Assembly (NCBI GenBank): GCA_964563925.1
Contig: CAZLZD010000106.1
Span: 1 to 7,105 of the forward strand
Direction of reading: 5' to 3'
Source: JAUILA01 sp964563925
Lineage (GTDB): Bacteria > Bacteroidota > Bacteroidia > Cytophagales > Cyclobacteriaceae
DNA: 7,105 bases
In this document: one piece after another, positions 1 through 6,759 of the stretch
How positions within the stretch are numbered: the stretch's first letter is position 1
Layout of the letters: the number at the start of each line of letters is the position of its first letter
Notes under the pieces: generated by a model
What the model was told of the DNA's origin: nothing
Databases searched by the model: none
Seen by the model: only the letters and a program-made list of their open reading frames with translations
Position numbers and translations under genes: made by a program

Positions 1-899
1 CCGGTAAGGGACATCAACCGGTAATAACCGGAATCAGTATCAAAAGCCAATTGTCCTGTATCCTCTTCAAGATAAATTAACCCAGATTGTCCTTCTTTTC
101 TATACCTGCCTGATATGCTGTTCATGACTTCCGTATCCGGAACGTGGAGATAGGAAATATGATCCGGAACTTGTTCGCCGGTTTGTAACTCTTCATTCAA
201 TTCTAGATAACAATGAATAGCACTAAACCGGTACAGGTAGATTCGATAAAGATAACCGGCAACCGAGGCTGTCCGGAAGAGGTGGATTTCATTTTTGTAA
301 ATGGGGTCATTCAGGCAATAATTCAGGTAGGCCTCATCCGGTTGATTAATATACGTGGAATACCATGGGTAAAGCAGGGCATAACGTTCCATTATATCCC
401 TTGAAAGCTGCTTGGTCACCTTGTACTCATCGAGCATGATACTGGAGGTGTATCCGTAATGCCGTTTAAGCGAGGTGATCAGGTGATCGTATTTACCTGA
501 CAAATCACCTGACATAGCTGTAAGCTTGTCAAATCCATCGCTGGTGACCGCCATATTAAACCCGCGGTTAAGCAGCAGGCGGTATTCTTTGTTGGTCAGG
601 TAATCTTCTCTTGTTACCGTATTTTCAATGACATTCACCAGGAGGGAATCTTTCTTTTCATAAACTTCTATGGCATTATTCGAAATTCGAATGGTATGCT
701 GCAGGTCATGCAGGATTTCCAGCATGACTGCCCTGGTCTTAGATTCAATTTTTTTCGCTTCGTTCCAATTATTGATTTGCAGGGCGATCAGGATGCCAAT
801 GACCACAAGAATAATTTCACCCGTGGCATAAAGTAAGTATTTGCTAACCCTTCCGTTCGCCAAAAACTCCTGCCTGATTTTCCTGAAGAATTTAATCAT
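1..899 (-). CDS. DUF6090-like single-pass membrane protein, C-terminus cut by window edge
   Basis: An open frame starts with ATG at 899-897 and runs without a stop off the left edge, giving 299 complete codons. It begins MIKFFRKIRQ. A single membrane helix spans about residues 21-42 (YLLYATGEIILVVIGILIAL) and is followed at once by QINNWNE. This basic head, GEI-VIGILIALQINNWNE helix and polar exit is the hallmark of the DUF6090 family, common in the Bacteroidota and without known function. The N-terminus should be cytoplasmic, with the rest in the periplasm. Residues 48-240 look helical and charged. From about 259 the sequence changes to short strand-like stretches (ISGRYRKEG, GLIYLEEDTGQLAF), which suggests a second, beta-rich domain continuing beyond the edge. 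The gap to the amidase stop is 44 bp and holds no obvious terminator, so cotranscription is possible. No Shine-Dalgarno is visible. The family call is confident and the function is unknown. Confidence 0.85.
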   Translation of the reverse strand, partial: MIKFFRKIRQEFLANGRVSKYLLYATGEIILVVIGILIALQINNWNEAKKIESKTRAVMLEILHDLQHTIRISNNAIEVYEKKDSLLVNVIENTVTREDYLTNKEYRLLLNRGFNMAVTSDGFDKLTAMSGDLSGKYDHLITSLKRHYGYTSSIMLDEYKVTKQLSRDIMERYALLYPWYSTYINQPDEAYLNYCLNDPIYKNEIHLFRTASVAGYLYRIYLYRFSAIHCYLELNEELQTGEQVPDHISYLHVPDTEVMNSISGRYRKEGQSGLIYLEEDTGQLAFDTDSGYYRLMSLT

Positions 900-943
900 A
901 TCGGTATAGTGTATATTCTGATCCGTATCTGTTTGGAAAAAAA

Positions 944-2476
944 TTATTCAAGTTCCGGGGGTTTTCGGTGTTGTGTGCCCTGTTCGTAGGAATACGTCAG
1001 CCTGATCAGGGTGGGTTCATCATACATTCTCCCCAGAAACTGGAGCCCTGCAGGCAAATTTCCACGGGTGAATCCCATGGGTACGGTAAAAGCTGGTTGA
1101 CCGGTATGCGGAGAAATAACCTGGTTGTTATCTCCACGGTATTCCTCTTCAAACAATTCAATATGGGCCGGTTTATTATTCCAGGAAGGATATACGATGG
1201 CGTCAATGTTCAGCGAATCCATCACTCTCTCTATGGCTTTCCGAAAGGCCATTCGGTTCGGATCTTCATAGACATTTGCACAGGGTGCGTCGTCATTACT
1301 CCATGGACTGTCCGGACTTGTGAATAGGGCAAGGCGGTTCCTGGTGAATTCAGATTTTGTTCCGATTCGAATGATATCCTCCGCCGTTCTGACCGTATCA
1401 TTCTTTACATAGGTGGCCAGGTAATCTTCGATATCCTGGGGGAAAGTAACACACCACAGGTTTTGCCTGAGCGTGGAAAAGCCGGGTATATCCAGCGGGT
1501 CAATGATTTCCGCACCCAGTGAATCCAGGTCCCGAAGGGCCTGCTCAAACAGTGATTTAATTTCAGGATCCGGGTCATTTTCACTAAGCTCCCTGAGGAC
1601 GCCGATCCTCGCTCCCCTCAATCCGTCTTTCACCAGGAATTGTTGATAATCTGTGTGTGTTTTTCCTTCGGAATACATGGTCAGCTTGTCTGCCGGATCA
1701 TAACCTGCCATGACTTCCATGACCCGGGCGGCGTCTTCGACGGTCCTGCACATCGGTCCGGCAGCGTCATTTCTCAAAAACATGGGGATAACGCCGGTCC
1801 GGCTGATCAGTCCGAGGGTAGGCCGAATGCCCACCAGGGCGCAGTGGGAGGAAGGCCCGCGTATGGAATTGCCGGTATCGGTTCCCAAACCCACGGTCCC
1901 GAAATTGGCGGCGACCGCGGCCCCGGTCCCTCCGGAAGATCCGGCTGGCACATACTCCAGGTTATACGGATTGCGTGTGGTGCCGTGCGTGGAGCTTTCC
2001 GTGTGCATGGGCGAGAATGCCCATTCGGCCATATTGGATTTGGCCAGGATTATGGCCCCGGCTTCCCTGAGTTTTTTGATGGTGGGTGCATCTTCCTCAG
2101 GGATGAAATCACGGAGTGCCAGTGCGCCGGCGGTAGTGGGTAATCCGGCTGTATTGTAATTATCTTTCACAATGACCGGAATCCCGTGAAGCGGACGGAG
2201 TACGCCGGTTTCCTGGTATTCCTGGTCCAGCTGCCGGGCGGTGGCAAGGGCTTCGGAATTGATGATGGTAATGGAGTTGATGGCACTGTCATATTCTTCT
2301 ATCCGGTCCAGGTAGGCCCGGGTCAGGTCTTCCGCAGTATATCGTCCGTTTTGATAGGCCGCATGGATTTCTGAAATGGTTAGTTCGGATACATCAAGCG
2401 TGGAGTTCTCCTTTGTATGCTCACAAGCGATACATCCGAATACCAGGGCTATGAGAAAGATAGATTTGCAGTGCAT
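944..2476 (-). CDS. Amidase-signature family amidase, predicted exported lipoprotein
   Basis: This is an amidase-signature enzyme, which hydrolyses amide bonds; the substrate cannot be told. With the start at 2476 (510 residues) the Lys-cisSer-Ser triad falls at K104 (PVIVKDN), S180 (AGSSGG) and S204 (GTDTGNSIRGPSS). The 24-residue spacing between the two serines equals that of FAAH (S217 and S241). The end (TVPMGF, LPAGLQFLG, then E) is also typical, and the length is normal, so the enzyme looks intact. I chose the ATG at 2476 because it gives MHCKSIFLIALVFGC, a short lipoprotein signal peptide with lipid Cys15 (or Cys18, from CIAC), and has purine-rich AAAGAGA about 10 nt upstream. The frame stays open to an ATG at 2545, which would add 23 mostly polar, basic residues ahead of the signal and has no Shine-Dalgarno. 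The protein should be anchored facing the periplasm or cell surface. One variation is Asn before the nucleophile, where TGGS is commonest. Confidence 0.92.
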   Translation of the reverse strand: MHCKSIFLIALVFGCIACEHTKENSTLDVSELTISEIHAAYQNGRYTAEDLTRAYLDRIEEYDSAINSITIINSEALATARQLDQEYQETGVLRPLHGIPVIVKDNYNTAGLPTTAGALALRDFIPEEDAPTIKKLREAGAIILAKSNMAEWAFSPMHTESSTHGTTRNPYNLEYVPAGSSGGTGAAVAANFGTVGLGTDTGNSIRGPSSHCALVGIRPTLGLISRTGVIPMFLRNDAAGPMCRTVEDAARVMEVMAGYDPADKLTMYSEGKTHTDYQQFLVKDGLRGARIGVLRELSENDPDPEIKSLFEQALRDLDSLGAEIIDPLDIPGFSTLRQNLWCVTFPQDIEDYLATYVKNDTVRTAEDIIRIGTKSEFTRNRLALFTSPDSPWSNDDAPCANVYEDPNRMAFRKAIERVMDSLNIDAIVYPSWNNKPAHIELFEEEYRGDNNQVISPHTGQPAFTVPMGFTRGNLPAGLQFLGRMYDEPTLIRLTYSYEQGTQHRKPPELE

Positions 2477-2542
2477 ATATGTTGGTCTCTTTAAAGATTT
2501 TACCTGATCAATTCGAAACGGGAAGTTCTTTGGCGATTTCTG

Positions 2543-2607
2543 CATCGGTGGACTGTTCTAAAAAATGTGATCATTGTTCAGCAGATAAATCCGGGTACAT
2601 CGGTGGA
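2543..2607. repeat. 10-bp direct repeat in the amidase leader
   Basis: The + strand carries catcggtgga at 2543-2552 and again at 2598-2607, 55 bp apart and in the same orientation. The first copy covers the alternative amidase ATG at 2545. A chance exact 10-mer repeat inside a 100-bp gap is uncommon but not rare genome-wide. It could be a paired protein-binding site or simply chance; the sequence gives no further support. Confidence 0.35.
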
Positions 2608-2628
2608 GGATAAATTTGTCAGCATGTA

Positions 2629-2634
2629 ATTATA
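2629..2634 (-). promoter_or_regulatory. Possible -10 element for the amidase gene
   Basis: Read on the minus strand this is TATAAT, a perfect -10 hexamer, lying in the gap just after the membrane-protein gene. Sequence 16-18 bp upstream, inside the end of that gene, gives only a poor -35 (TGGCTC or neighbours). If used, the leader to the 2476 start would be about 145 nt. The Bacteroidota form (TAnnTTTG with TTG near -33) is not evident. Weak call. Confidence 0.25.
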
Positions 2635-2645
2635 AGCAAATTCGT

Positions 2646-3383
2646 TTACAGGAGCCATGCACTTATTTTTTCCACCATGGAATTCCATTCATCAGAACGC
2701 CAGTATTCCATGGGGAAAAATGAACCGGAAAACAGAAGGAAAAGGAACAGTCCGAGGCTTGCCAGTTTGAGTTTCAGTCGGGCTTTGATCAGGTCGTGAA
2801 TGAGCAGCGGGAGAATGAGCAGCACTGATACAACCACGATCACGATTATATTCTCCCCGTACCCAAAGAAGTTGGGAAGGCGTGTTATGGCCGGTGCCAC
2901 GACCAGAAAGTTCACATACAACATACTTCGTTTATGAAGATAGGGTCGACGGATATTTGCAAGAGCGAATATAAAGAGAGTAAGTGTTATGATCAGATCG
3001 AGGGTCCGCACACCAATTTCAGTATTAATGAGTGTTGGATCCAGGTCCGGATAAGCCGCTCTTGCCGTGAAAAGCATATACAGGGTAGCAATTAGAAAGA
3101 AGAGGAAGACGATAATTCCTGCTTTACCGAGTTTCATGTGCCACGCCAATTTTCGCCTGAAGGCAAGCTGGGTCTGAACCACAAATAATAACAGCCATAG
3201 CGATGCACCCAGTGCGTGAAAAATAATACGGGGTGTCACAACAAACCCCTGAGCAGTTTTCATTTGAAGGGAGCCTGAAAAACCGACTAAGGCAAGAACG
3301 ACAAAAACTATGGCCGAGGTGGCGAAATAATACTTCTCAAAGGAAGTTTGTAATGTCATTTTCCAGGGGTGGGGACGTTCCAT
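2646..3383 (-). CDS. Conserved multi-pass inner-membrane protein, function unknown
   Basis: The 245-residue protein has about seven hydrophobic segments, near residues 19-38, 54-72, 88-107, 128-144, 155-170 (weak), 179-205 and 217-233. It resembles an uncharacterised bacterial family of about 240 residues that I recognise by its motifs: FHALGASLWLLLFVVQTQ around H56, WHMKLGKAG around H82, RRPYLHKRSM around H150, PAITRL, and H206-D207 at the end of the sixth helix. Histidines near helix ends suggest haem or metal binding, as in cytochrome b561-like proteins, but this is inference. There is no cleavable signal. The ATG at 3383 is used because it sits about 20 nt below the predicted start of a strong promoter-like sequence. 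An ATG at 3359 (residue 9) would also keep all helices. The neighbours do not suggest a role. The gene is intact. Confidence 0.82.
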   Translation of the reverse strand: MERPHPWKMTLQTSFEKYYFATSAIVFVVLALVGFSGSLQMKTAQGFVVTPRIIFHALGASLWLLLFVVQTQLAFRRKLAWHMKLGKAGIIVFLFFLIATLYMLFTARAAYPDLDPTLINTEIGVRTLDLIITLTLFIFALANIRRPYLHKRSMLYVNFLVVAPAITRLPNFFGYGENIIVIVVVSVLLILPLLIHDLIKARLKLKLASLGLFLFLLFSGSFFPMEYWRSDEWNSMVEKISAWLL

Positions 3384-3410
3384 TATCGGAGGAGTACCAA
3401 GGTTAATTCA

Positions 3411-3438
3411 TCTATAATGTACTATTATTTTATGTCAA
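3411..3438 (-). promoter_or_regulatory. Sigma70-like promoter for the membrane-protein gene
   Basis: On the minus strand TTGACA (3438-3433, perfect -35) and TATAGA (3416-3411, five of six for -10) are separated by 16 bp of A/T-rich sequence. The transcript would start near 3404, giving a leader of about 20 nt to the ATG at 3383. It lies in the 103-bp gap after the oxidase gene, so the membrane-protein gene probably has its own promoter. This is the best promoter match I found in the window. It is of the general bacterial form rather than the Bacteroidota TTG/TAnnTTTG form. Confidence 0.55.
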
Positions 3439-3471
3439 CCCATAAAACAACTATAAATGAATAGCGATGGG
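3439..3471 (-). terminator. Weak nested hairpin after the oxidase gene
   Basis: Read on the minus strand, CCCAT (3471-3467) pairs with ATGGG (3443-3439). Inside it, CTAT (3464-3461) pairs with ATAG (3454-3451) and is followed by TTGTTTTAT. It begins 15 nt past the oxidase stop and ends just before the -35 of the next promoter, which is where a terminator would be useful. The stems are short and A/T-rich, so this is only suggestive. Confidence 0.22.
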
Positions 3472-3486
3472 CCGGTCGGTGTAGTC

Positions 3487-4986
3487 TTAAACATCAAACA
3501 GGCGCCTCGTAAACTGATTGCTGTACAATCCGTCCCGGTTGTACCGGTGTACGAGGTCAAGAAATGTCTCCAGCCTGGGATACCTCGACTTCACATACTC
3601 CTTGTCCATGCGGCTGTTGATCTTGCCCCAGTGGGGGATCGCCTCACGGCTGCACATAAAGGCCTGGATCTTGTCCAGGATGGTTTCCCGGCCGTAGATA
3701 TGCAGGAGAATGGGCGTGTCGATATAGCAGATATCCTGTCCGTGTTCCGGGGTGATCAGCGCATCCGACGCGGCAACAAAACGAAGTCCGATCGGTGAGG
3801 TGATATAGATATTGTATCGCTCACGTACAAGTCGCAGGTAGGTCATCAGGTCTTCCAGGATCTCCAGGTAAAGATCATTCTTGAGAGGAACTGCAAATTC
3901 GCAATCGTAGGCGCGTTCCTTGATGTAATCCAGGCCCTGGTACATGACTTCATACCCTTTGTTGTAATATTCCTCATCCTGCTGTGACTTGATCGCGGTA
4001 TCCAGCAGCTTGCCGATCTTATCGGGACGAAGGTTAAACCCCAGCACCGAAATCCAGAATATCACGGGGAAGCGGCTTACCAGTTCGTATTGAAAAGACC
4101 TTACAAACCGTTTGGCCCGGTAGTATCCCTGGCGCTTCAGTTTCTCCAGCATGAGGTTTTTCTTGCCTTCTGCTTCCTTGTCATGTGTGGTCAGGAGTGC
4201 CAGCTGATCGTCCCCGCTGGAGTACGGATTGATCAGGACCATTACACTCCGGTGCCGGCGGAGCAAGTCTCCCTGGAGTTTAGTCTTTAGTTCGGGCCAC
4301 TTCATGACCTTTTTGCATTCCATCAGGTAATACATGGGCTCGGCTTCCACGACATAGGAACAGATCAATCCCAGTAGTCCGAGGCTTACCACAGCCGCAT
4401 TGAAGAAGTCATCATCGCAAATAAGGGTTTCCCCTTCGCCGGCATTCCGGCTGAATCCTGACGACGGTTCCACACGAAGAACCGTTGATTTTTCAGGCGA
4501 TTCCGGGTTGCGGGTAACCAGCAAAACGGATCGTATCATTTTTGACATGGCCCCGTATTCGAGCGACGAACCGTGTGTGCCGGTGGAAACTGCCCCGGAG
4601 ATACTTTGATGGTCAATCCCGCCCATGGCCGGCAGGCAACAACCGAATTTATCCAGTTTTTTGTTTAATGCCTTAACGCGGATTCCGGCGCCAACAATGA
4701 AAAATTTTCCGGTCCGTTCTGTGTTTTCAAAAGGCTCCACCTGGTCCAGCCGGGAAATGTCAACGAGCAACCCGTTGGCCTCCGGAGCCCGTGAATAGGA
4801 GTGGCCCGATCCTACAGCGCGTACCGAGACCTTGTTGGTGATCGCTTCTTCAACAATTTCCCTTACTTCCTCAATGCTTTCAGGATAGTAATATTTCAGC
4901 GGATGGACCACCAGGGTGCGGGTGCTGTTCTTCCAGACCGGCCGTCCGAAAAAGGATTTCTGATTTACACGATGGGCCTTGCTCAT
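3487..4986 (-). CDS. FAD-linked oxidase of the sugar-lactone oxidase (ALO/GULO) type
   Basis: The 499-residue protein belongs to the flavin oxidases that act on sugar lactones or sugar alcohols, passing electrons to oxygen or another acceptor. The N-terminal FAD-binding domain (about 25-215) shows RAVGSGHSYS, whose H62 matches the position that carries covalently bound FAD in related enzymes. It also has GAVSTGTHGSS (about 131-141), which contacts the cofactor, and LGLLGLICSYVVEAEP. The C-terminal ALO domain shows CEFAVPL (E373), IGLRFVAASDALITP and PHWGKIN (451-457), then a run ending GLYSNQF, the family's usual finish. There is no signal peptide, so a cytoplasmic place is likely. The middle (about 245-345) is rich in Lys and Arg and lacks motifs I recognise. 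Known relatives include arabinono- and gulonolactone oxidases and alditol oxidase; the real substrate cannot be read here. The start at 4986 has no clear Shine-Dalgarno. The gene is intact. Confidence 0.9.
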   Translation of the reverse strand: MSKAHRVNQKSFFGRPVWKNSTRTLVVHPLKYYYPESIEEVREIVEEAITNKVSVRAVGSGHSYSRAPEANGLLVDISRLDQVEPFENTERTGKFFIVGAGIRVKALNKKLDKFGCCLPAMGGIDHQSISGAVSTGTHGSSLEYGAMSKMIRSVLLVTRNPESPEKSTVLRVEPSSGFSRNAGEGETLICDDDFFNAAVVSLGLLGLICSYVVEAEPMYYLMECKKVMKWPELKTKLQGDLLRRHRSVMVLINPYSSGDDQLALLTTHDKEAEGKKNLMLEKLKRQGYYRAKRFVRSFQYELVSRFPVIFWISVLGFNLRPDKIGKLLDTAIKSQQDEEYYNKGYEVMYQGLDYIKERAYDCEFAVPLKNDLYLEILEDLMTYLRLVRERYNIYITSPIGLRFVAASDALITPEHGQDICYIDTPILLHIYGRETILDKIQAFMCSREAIPHWGKINSRMDKEYVKSRYPRLETFLDLVHRYNRDGLYSNQFTRRLFDV

Positions 4987-5107
4987 AGCAATGGATATAA
5001 GAATGAAAATAACAGAATATTATGGGAATTGCACCTTTCACCAGAATAAAGTCAGGTAAAGTCCCGTCCGGAACTCAATGGCTATGTGACATGATCACCG
5101 CGGAATT

Positions 5108-5137
5108 GCCTGGGGGTAAAACTCACTTTTCTCAGGC
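5108..5137 (-). terminator. Hairpin after the 5158 gene, weak terminator candidate
   Basis: On the minus strand GCCTG (5137-5133) can pair with CAGGC (5112-5108), and an inner AAAA can pair with TTTT around a short loop, with unpaired bases between. It lies about 20 nt past the stop of the beta-barrel gene. No U-run follows. The rest of the 171-bp gap (4987-5157) shows no gene and no convincing promoter for the oxidase. Confidence 0.2.
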
Positions 5138-5157
5138 TAAAGTCCTTATTTGAATTG

Positions 5158-5946
5158 CTAGAAAGTAAAGGTGAAAGACACACCGAGGCTGATTGCATCA
5201 TAGTTTATTTTATCATCATATTCGAGGTTGCCTGAGCCCCCCGGTATCCATCTGGGATTAATATGATAATCGAAACTGGACCCTGAGTAGTCAGCGCGGA
5301 TTCCGGTCGCGAGGGATGGGTTGAGCTGGTAACTAAATAATGCGGATGCTCCCCAGATGAATGAATTGTCTGCTTTGCGTGAGCCTTCATGCCCATAGTA
5401 CATTTTAGGATAGATGTTTCTGTCCGGATTATCAGAATGATATTCATCGAGTATCTTGTAATAGGGAAAGTTTGACCGGGCTATACCAGCCGTTACCTGA
5501 AAATCCAACACAATTTCGCCGAGTGATTTTCTCATACCCAGTCCGCTCGTTACCTGCTGAATACGGTAATCGGACTGATAATAGCTATGCTCACGCTGGA
5601 CATGTTGGGTGAAATTTTCTCCGATATTGGCTTTTACCGGAAATTGTGAATACCGATACTGCAGAAGGAGTTTCCAGGCGCTATTCCAGCGCCAGGCTGT
5701 TTGCATCGAAGTAAACCATCCAGTTTCTGCAAATCCATTATTTTCGAAACTGTAATAAAGGATGTAGCGATATCCGTCAGGTCGTATGTCGTCACTGTAT
5801 ACCCTTGCATTCATGGCATCTGATTCCCCGAATTTTCCAACAGGAAAGGCCGGGCCTGCTTCCACGGAGAATTCCCAGGACGACTGGGCCATGCAGAAGG
5901 CAGGTAGTGAAATCAGCAGAATGCTTAAAATCAGAGAATAGGCCAT
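5158..5946 (-). CDS. Exported outer-membrane beta-barrel protein, function unknown
   Basis: The 262-residue protein begins with a clear signal peptide (MAYSLILSILLISLPAFCMA, cut before Q21). The mature part starts SSWEFSVEAGPAFPVGKF, the G-x-x-FPVG-F opening often seen in small Bacteroidota outer-membrane barrels. It continues as alternating polar and hydrophobic strands rich in Tyr, Trp and Phe, with turns such as NPDRN and PGGSGN. It ends SLGVSFTFTF, and the terminal Phe fits the signal for barrel assembly in the outer membrane. A barrel of roughly 8-10 strands is likely by size. It lies 63 bp after another small barrel-like gene in the same direction, and the two are probably one unit. I do not recognise a functional family: it could be a pore, an adhesion or envelope-stability protein. 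There are no catalytic motifs. Confidence 0.8.
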   Translation of the reverse strand: MAYSLILSILLISLPAFCMAQSSWEFSVEAGPAFPVGKFGESDAMNARVYSDDIRPDGYRYILYYSFENNGFAETGWFTSMQTAWRWNSAWKLLLQYRYSQFPVKANIGENFTQHVQREHSYYQSDYRIQQVTSGLGMRKSLGEIVLDFQVTAGIARSNFPYYKILDEYHSDNPDRNIYPKMYYGHEGSRKADNSFIWGASALFSYQLNPSLATGIRADYSGSSFDYHINPRWIPGGSGNLEYDDKINYDAISLGVSFTFTF

Positions 5947-5970
5947 TAGGAAAGGATATTAACATCCTAA
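5946..5970 (-). promoter_or_regulatory. Overlapping inverted repeats at the start of the 5158-5946 gene
   Basis: The minus strand reads TTAGGATGTTAATATCCT and then TTCCTAATG. AGGAT (5968-5964) can pair with ATCCT (5957-5953). Alternatively TTAGGA (5970-5965) can pair with TCCTAA (5951-5946), which takes in the A of the ATG. The two pairings exclude each other. The element may affect ribosome access or serve as an operator; it may also be chance in A/T-rich sequence. Confidence 0.3.
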
Positions 5971-6009
5971 TATAATAAATCTGACTTAGAACAGCTCTCA
6001 CTCCTGGTC

Positions 6010-6669
6010 TTAAAACTCCCATCGGATAAACATACCATAATTGTCCTGAAAACCCTTATCGGGACCAAACTGATCCAGGTTGGCAGCAGCTCCGAAAAAA
6101 AGGGAATTTTTCTTTACCCCGGCTCGCAGGTACAGGTAGCTTCTGTTGTGAGCATTCTCCTTCAAACTTTGATTATAAATGAACTGAACCCGGCTGTAAA
6201 TGGACCAGGTCTCATCGATTGCCGGTTTGAACTCATACAAGCCGAATAACTTCAGGTCGTTTCCTTCATTTATAAAATAGGAGAGGACAGTAACCGCAAG
6301 AATAGTCCTGGAAGCGTAATTATGTTGCGGACCAATAACCGGAGAAAATCCTGTGACTGAATTCATATCTGTCCCGGTCATGACGCCAAACCCTTTACCC
6401 AGGTTATAGCTGACTTGCGCGATGGTGATTAGCCTGTTTTCTTCCATCTCATTGTTGTAATCGGCCGTATAGGTGGCAAGTCCGAAAAGGGAGAACCTGC
6501 TTTCAGGGGAGAATGGTCTTTTAACCACAAGCTGATAATACATATTCTCATTACCAGCAAAAAGTTCTACTGGAACTGGAGGTTTATCAGGTGTTTGTCC
6601 ATAAACTAACGAAGGGAGCAGGAGCAATCCGGCGGTGATTACCAGGTAAATTGATTTTGTAAAGTTCAT
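6010..6669 (-). CDS. Exported beta-barrel-like protein of an uncharacterised Bacteroidota family
   Basis: The 219-residue protein has a signal peptide (MNFTKSIYLVITAGLLLLPS, then LVYG, cut before Q25). The mature chain alternates short strands and turns: ENMYYQLVVKRPF, FSLFGLATYTADYNNEME, ITIAQVSYNLGKGFGVMTG, NYASRTILAVTVLSYF, LKLFGLYEFKPA, YLYLRAGVKKNSLFFGAAAN, and a final GMFIRWEF. The aromatic C-terminal Phe and strand pattern fit an outer-membrane barrel. The run from VELFAGNENMYYQLVVKR to the FIRWEF end resembles conserved hypothetical proteins I remember from marine Bacteroidota, with no assigned role. It is the first gene of a probable pair with 5158-5946, and follows the regulator gene by 90 bp. 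The ATG at 6669 is chosen because the signal peptide begins there. No Shine-Dalgarno and no clear promoter are visible. Intact. Confidence 0.8.
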   Translation of the reverse strand: MNFTKSIYLVITAGLLLLPSLVYGQTPDKPPVPVELFAGNENMYYQLVVKRPFSPESRFSLFGLATYTADYNNEMEENRLITIAQVSYNLGKGFGVMTGTDMNSVTGFSPVIGPQHNYASRTILAVTVLSYFINEGNDLKLFGLYEFKPAIDETWSIYSRVQFIYNQSLKENAHNRSYLYLRAGVKKNSLFFGAAANLDQFGPDKGFQDNYGMFIRWEF

Positions 6670-6682
6670 ATGATCTAATTAA

Positions 6683-6695
6683 TGGTTGTTAACCA
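6683..6695. promoter_or_regulatory. Small inverted repeat upstream of the beta-barrel pair
   Basis: TGGTT (6683-6687) and AACCA (6691-6695) form a perfect 5-bp inverted repeat around GTT. It lies 14 nt upstream of the ATG at 6669, in the 90-bp gap after the regulator gene. It could be an operator or a small hairpin in the leader. It does not match the usual CRP or FNR site. Confidence 0.22.
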
Positions 6696-6759
6696 CGAAA
6701 TAGGGGAATGCACGAATCAATAGTCTTGCTCTATGGCAACGATTTGAAATTCAGAAAGG

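Noticed and set aside
213..404. A 63-residue + strand frame.
   Set aside because: It is antisense to the DUF6090-like gene, has no recognisable motif, and is explained as a shadow of that gene.
1640..2159. Two long + strand frames opposite the amidase (1640-2143 and 1710-2159).
   Set aside because: They lie wholly antisense to the conserved catalytic core of the amidase. Their translations are rich in Gly, Pro, Arg and His with no domain, as expected from the complement of a GC-richer gene.
5085..5099. tgtga-N5-tcacc in the gap before the oxidase gene, as a possible CRP site for the Crp/Fnr regulator in the window.
   Set aside because: The CRP consensus has a 6-bp spacer and tcaca. Here the spacer is 5 bp and one arm is imperfect, and the target site of this regulator is unknown.
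5051..5145. Imperfect direct repeat gtcaggtaaagtcc / ctcaggctaaagtcc in the 4987-5157 gap.
   Set aside because: Only two degenerate copies about 80 bp apart, with no further units, no array and no flanking duplication typical of a mobile element.
5205..5447. An 80-residue minus-strand frame.
   Set aside because: It lies inside the beta-barrel gene in another frame, without a signal peptide or family features.
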